Made by a program: the position numbers and the translations under genes. Shown here piece by piece: positions 63,716 to 64,000 of a DNA stretch of 64,000 nucleotides. The stretch is from NCBI GenBank assembly GCA_963580455.1, contig OY756957.1:8561001-8625000 (forward strand), written 5' to 3'. This DNA is from Euonymus europaeus (lineage: Eukaryota; Streptophyta; Magnoliopsida; Celastrales; Celastraceae). The notes below the pieces were generated by a model. It searched no databases. It saw nothing but the letters and a program-made list of their open reading frames with translations, and was not told the origin of the DNA. Position 1 is the first letter of the stretch, and each line of letters starts with the position of its first letter.

Positions 63716-64000
63716 TGTTTTCTTAAACTATTGCTTCGACATTGTTGGGTTTTATTTTGATTGGCTTTGCTCGTGAGAATTTCCTTCTTCTAAGAAAGAG
63801 CCCTTCGTATTGTGTGGTGGTCAAGACCATCATAATGAGTGTAGATGCCCAAATCCACAATCGCTAAGTCCAAAACTTGAGCTCTGATGGACACTGATAA
63901 TATTCAAGAAAGATGGTTTAGTCTTGATCCTACACAAATCTCGAAAGATACAATCGTTAGAAACCCAAAGATCATTTTTGGGAGGTATCGATCCTTGGGG
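63716..64000. other. Unassigned sequence to the window end
   Basis: Nothing recognisable. Confidence 0.4.

Overview
The window is nuclear DNA from a eudicot plant. It is AT-rich, spliced gene remnants carry GT/AG borders, one large intronless immune-receptor gene is present, and most of the rest is nested plant-type retrotransposons (copia, chromovirus, Tat-like and Athila-like gypsy, L1-type LINE) and Mutator-like DNA elements. I cannot name the species from sequence alone.

Layout. 1-3890: a decayed Ty1/copia element on the minus strand, cut by the window edge. 5029-7900: a broken, 3'-truncated COG5 copy (Golgi tethering subunit) on the minus strand, with a solo LTR in one intron. About 8040-13670: eight ~440-bp tandem units ordered as a three-unit higher-order repeat and split by a 2.1-kb solo LTR. 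13779-16781: the one clearly intact host gene, a 1000-residue LRR receptor-like protein, whose promoter abuts the last tandem unit. 17060-17451: the last two exons of a ubiquitin-conjugating E2. 17594-18030: a LINE 3' end with poly(A). 18.0-23.3 kb: putative minus-strand exons of a gene I do not recognise, with its promoter near 23.2 kb. 23344-24259: a Mutator-like element carrying the first exon of a cationic amino acid transporter (Pack-MULE). 24.3-50.2 kb: what looks like a second copy of the unrecognised minus-strand gene (paralogous 5' end near 49.7-50.1 kb), inflated by a Tat-like non-autonomous gypsy element (26449-32773, itself holding a MULE), a LINE (33.28-36.64 kb), a chromovirus on the plus strand (37752-43948, holding a solo LTR) and a chromovirus on the minus strand (44427-49311). 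About 50.2-62.7 kb: an Athila-like element on the minus strand with its integrase core deleted, split by a very young chromovirus (52965-59598, LTRs differing at 2 of 298 positions) that holds another solo LTR. 62.9-63.7 kb: another LINE fragment.

Target-site duplications and TG...CA or inverted-repeat ends are visible for most insertions, so the nesting order can be read directly. The functional centre is the receptor-like protein: a cell-surface immune receptor type without its own kinase, preceded by an amplified upstream segment in which each unit keeps one TTGACT (W-box type) site. The most notable points are this promoter-proximal array, the Pack-MULE with its captured transporter exon, the Tat-like element whose surviving antisense ORF has its own TATA-like box and 5'-UTR intron, and the conflict between near-identical LTRs and a nested solo LTR in the youngest chromovirus. 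Clade names such as Tekay, Reina, Ale, Tat and Athila are my inference from family features, not from a search.
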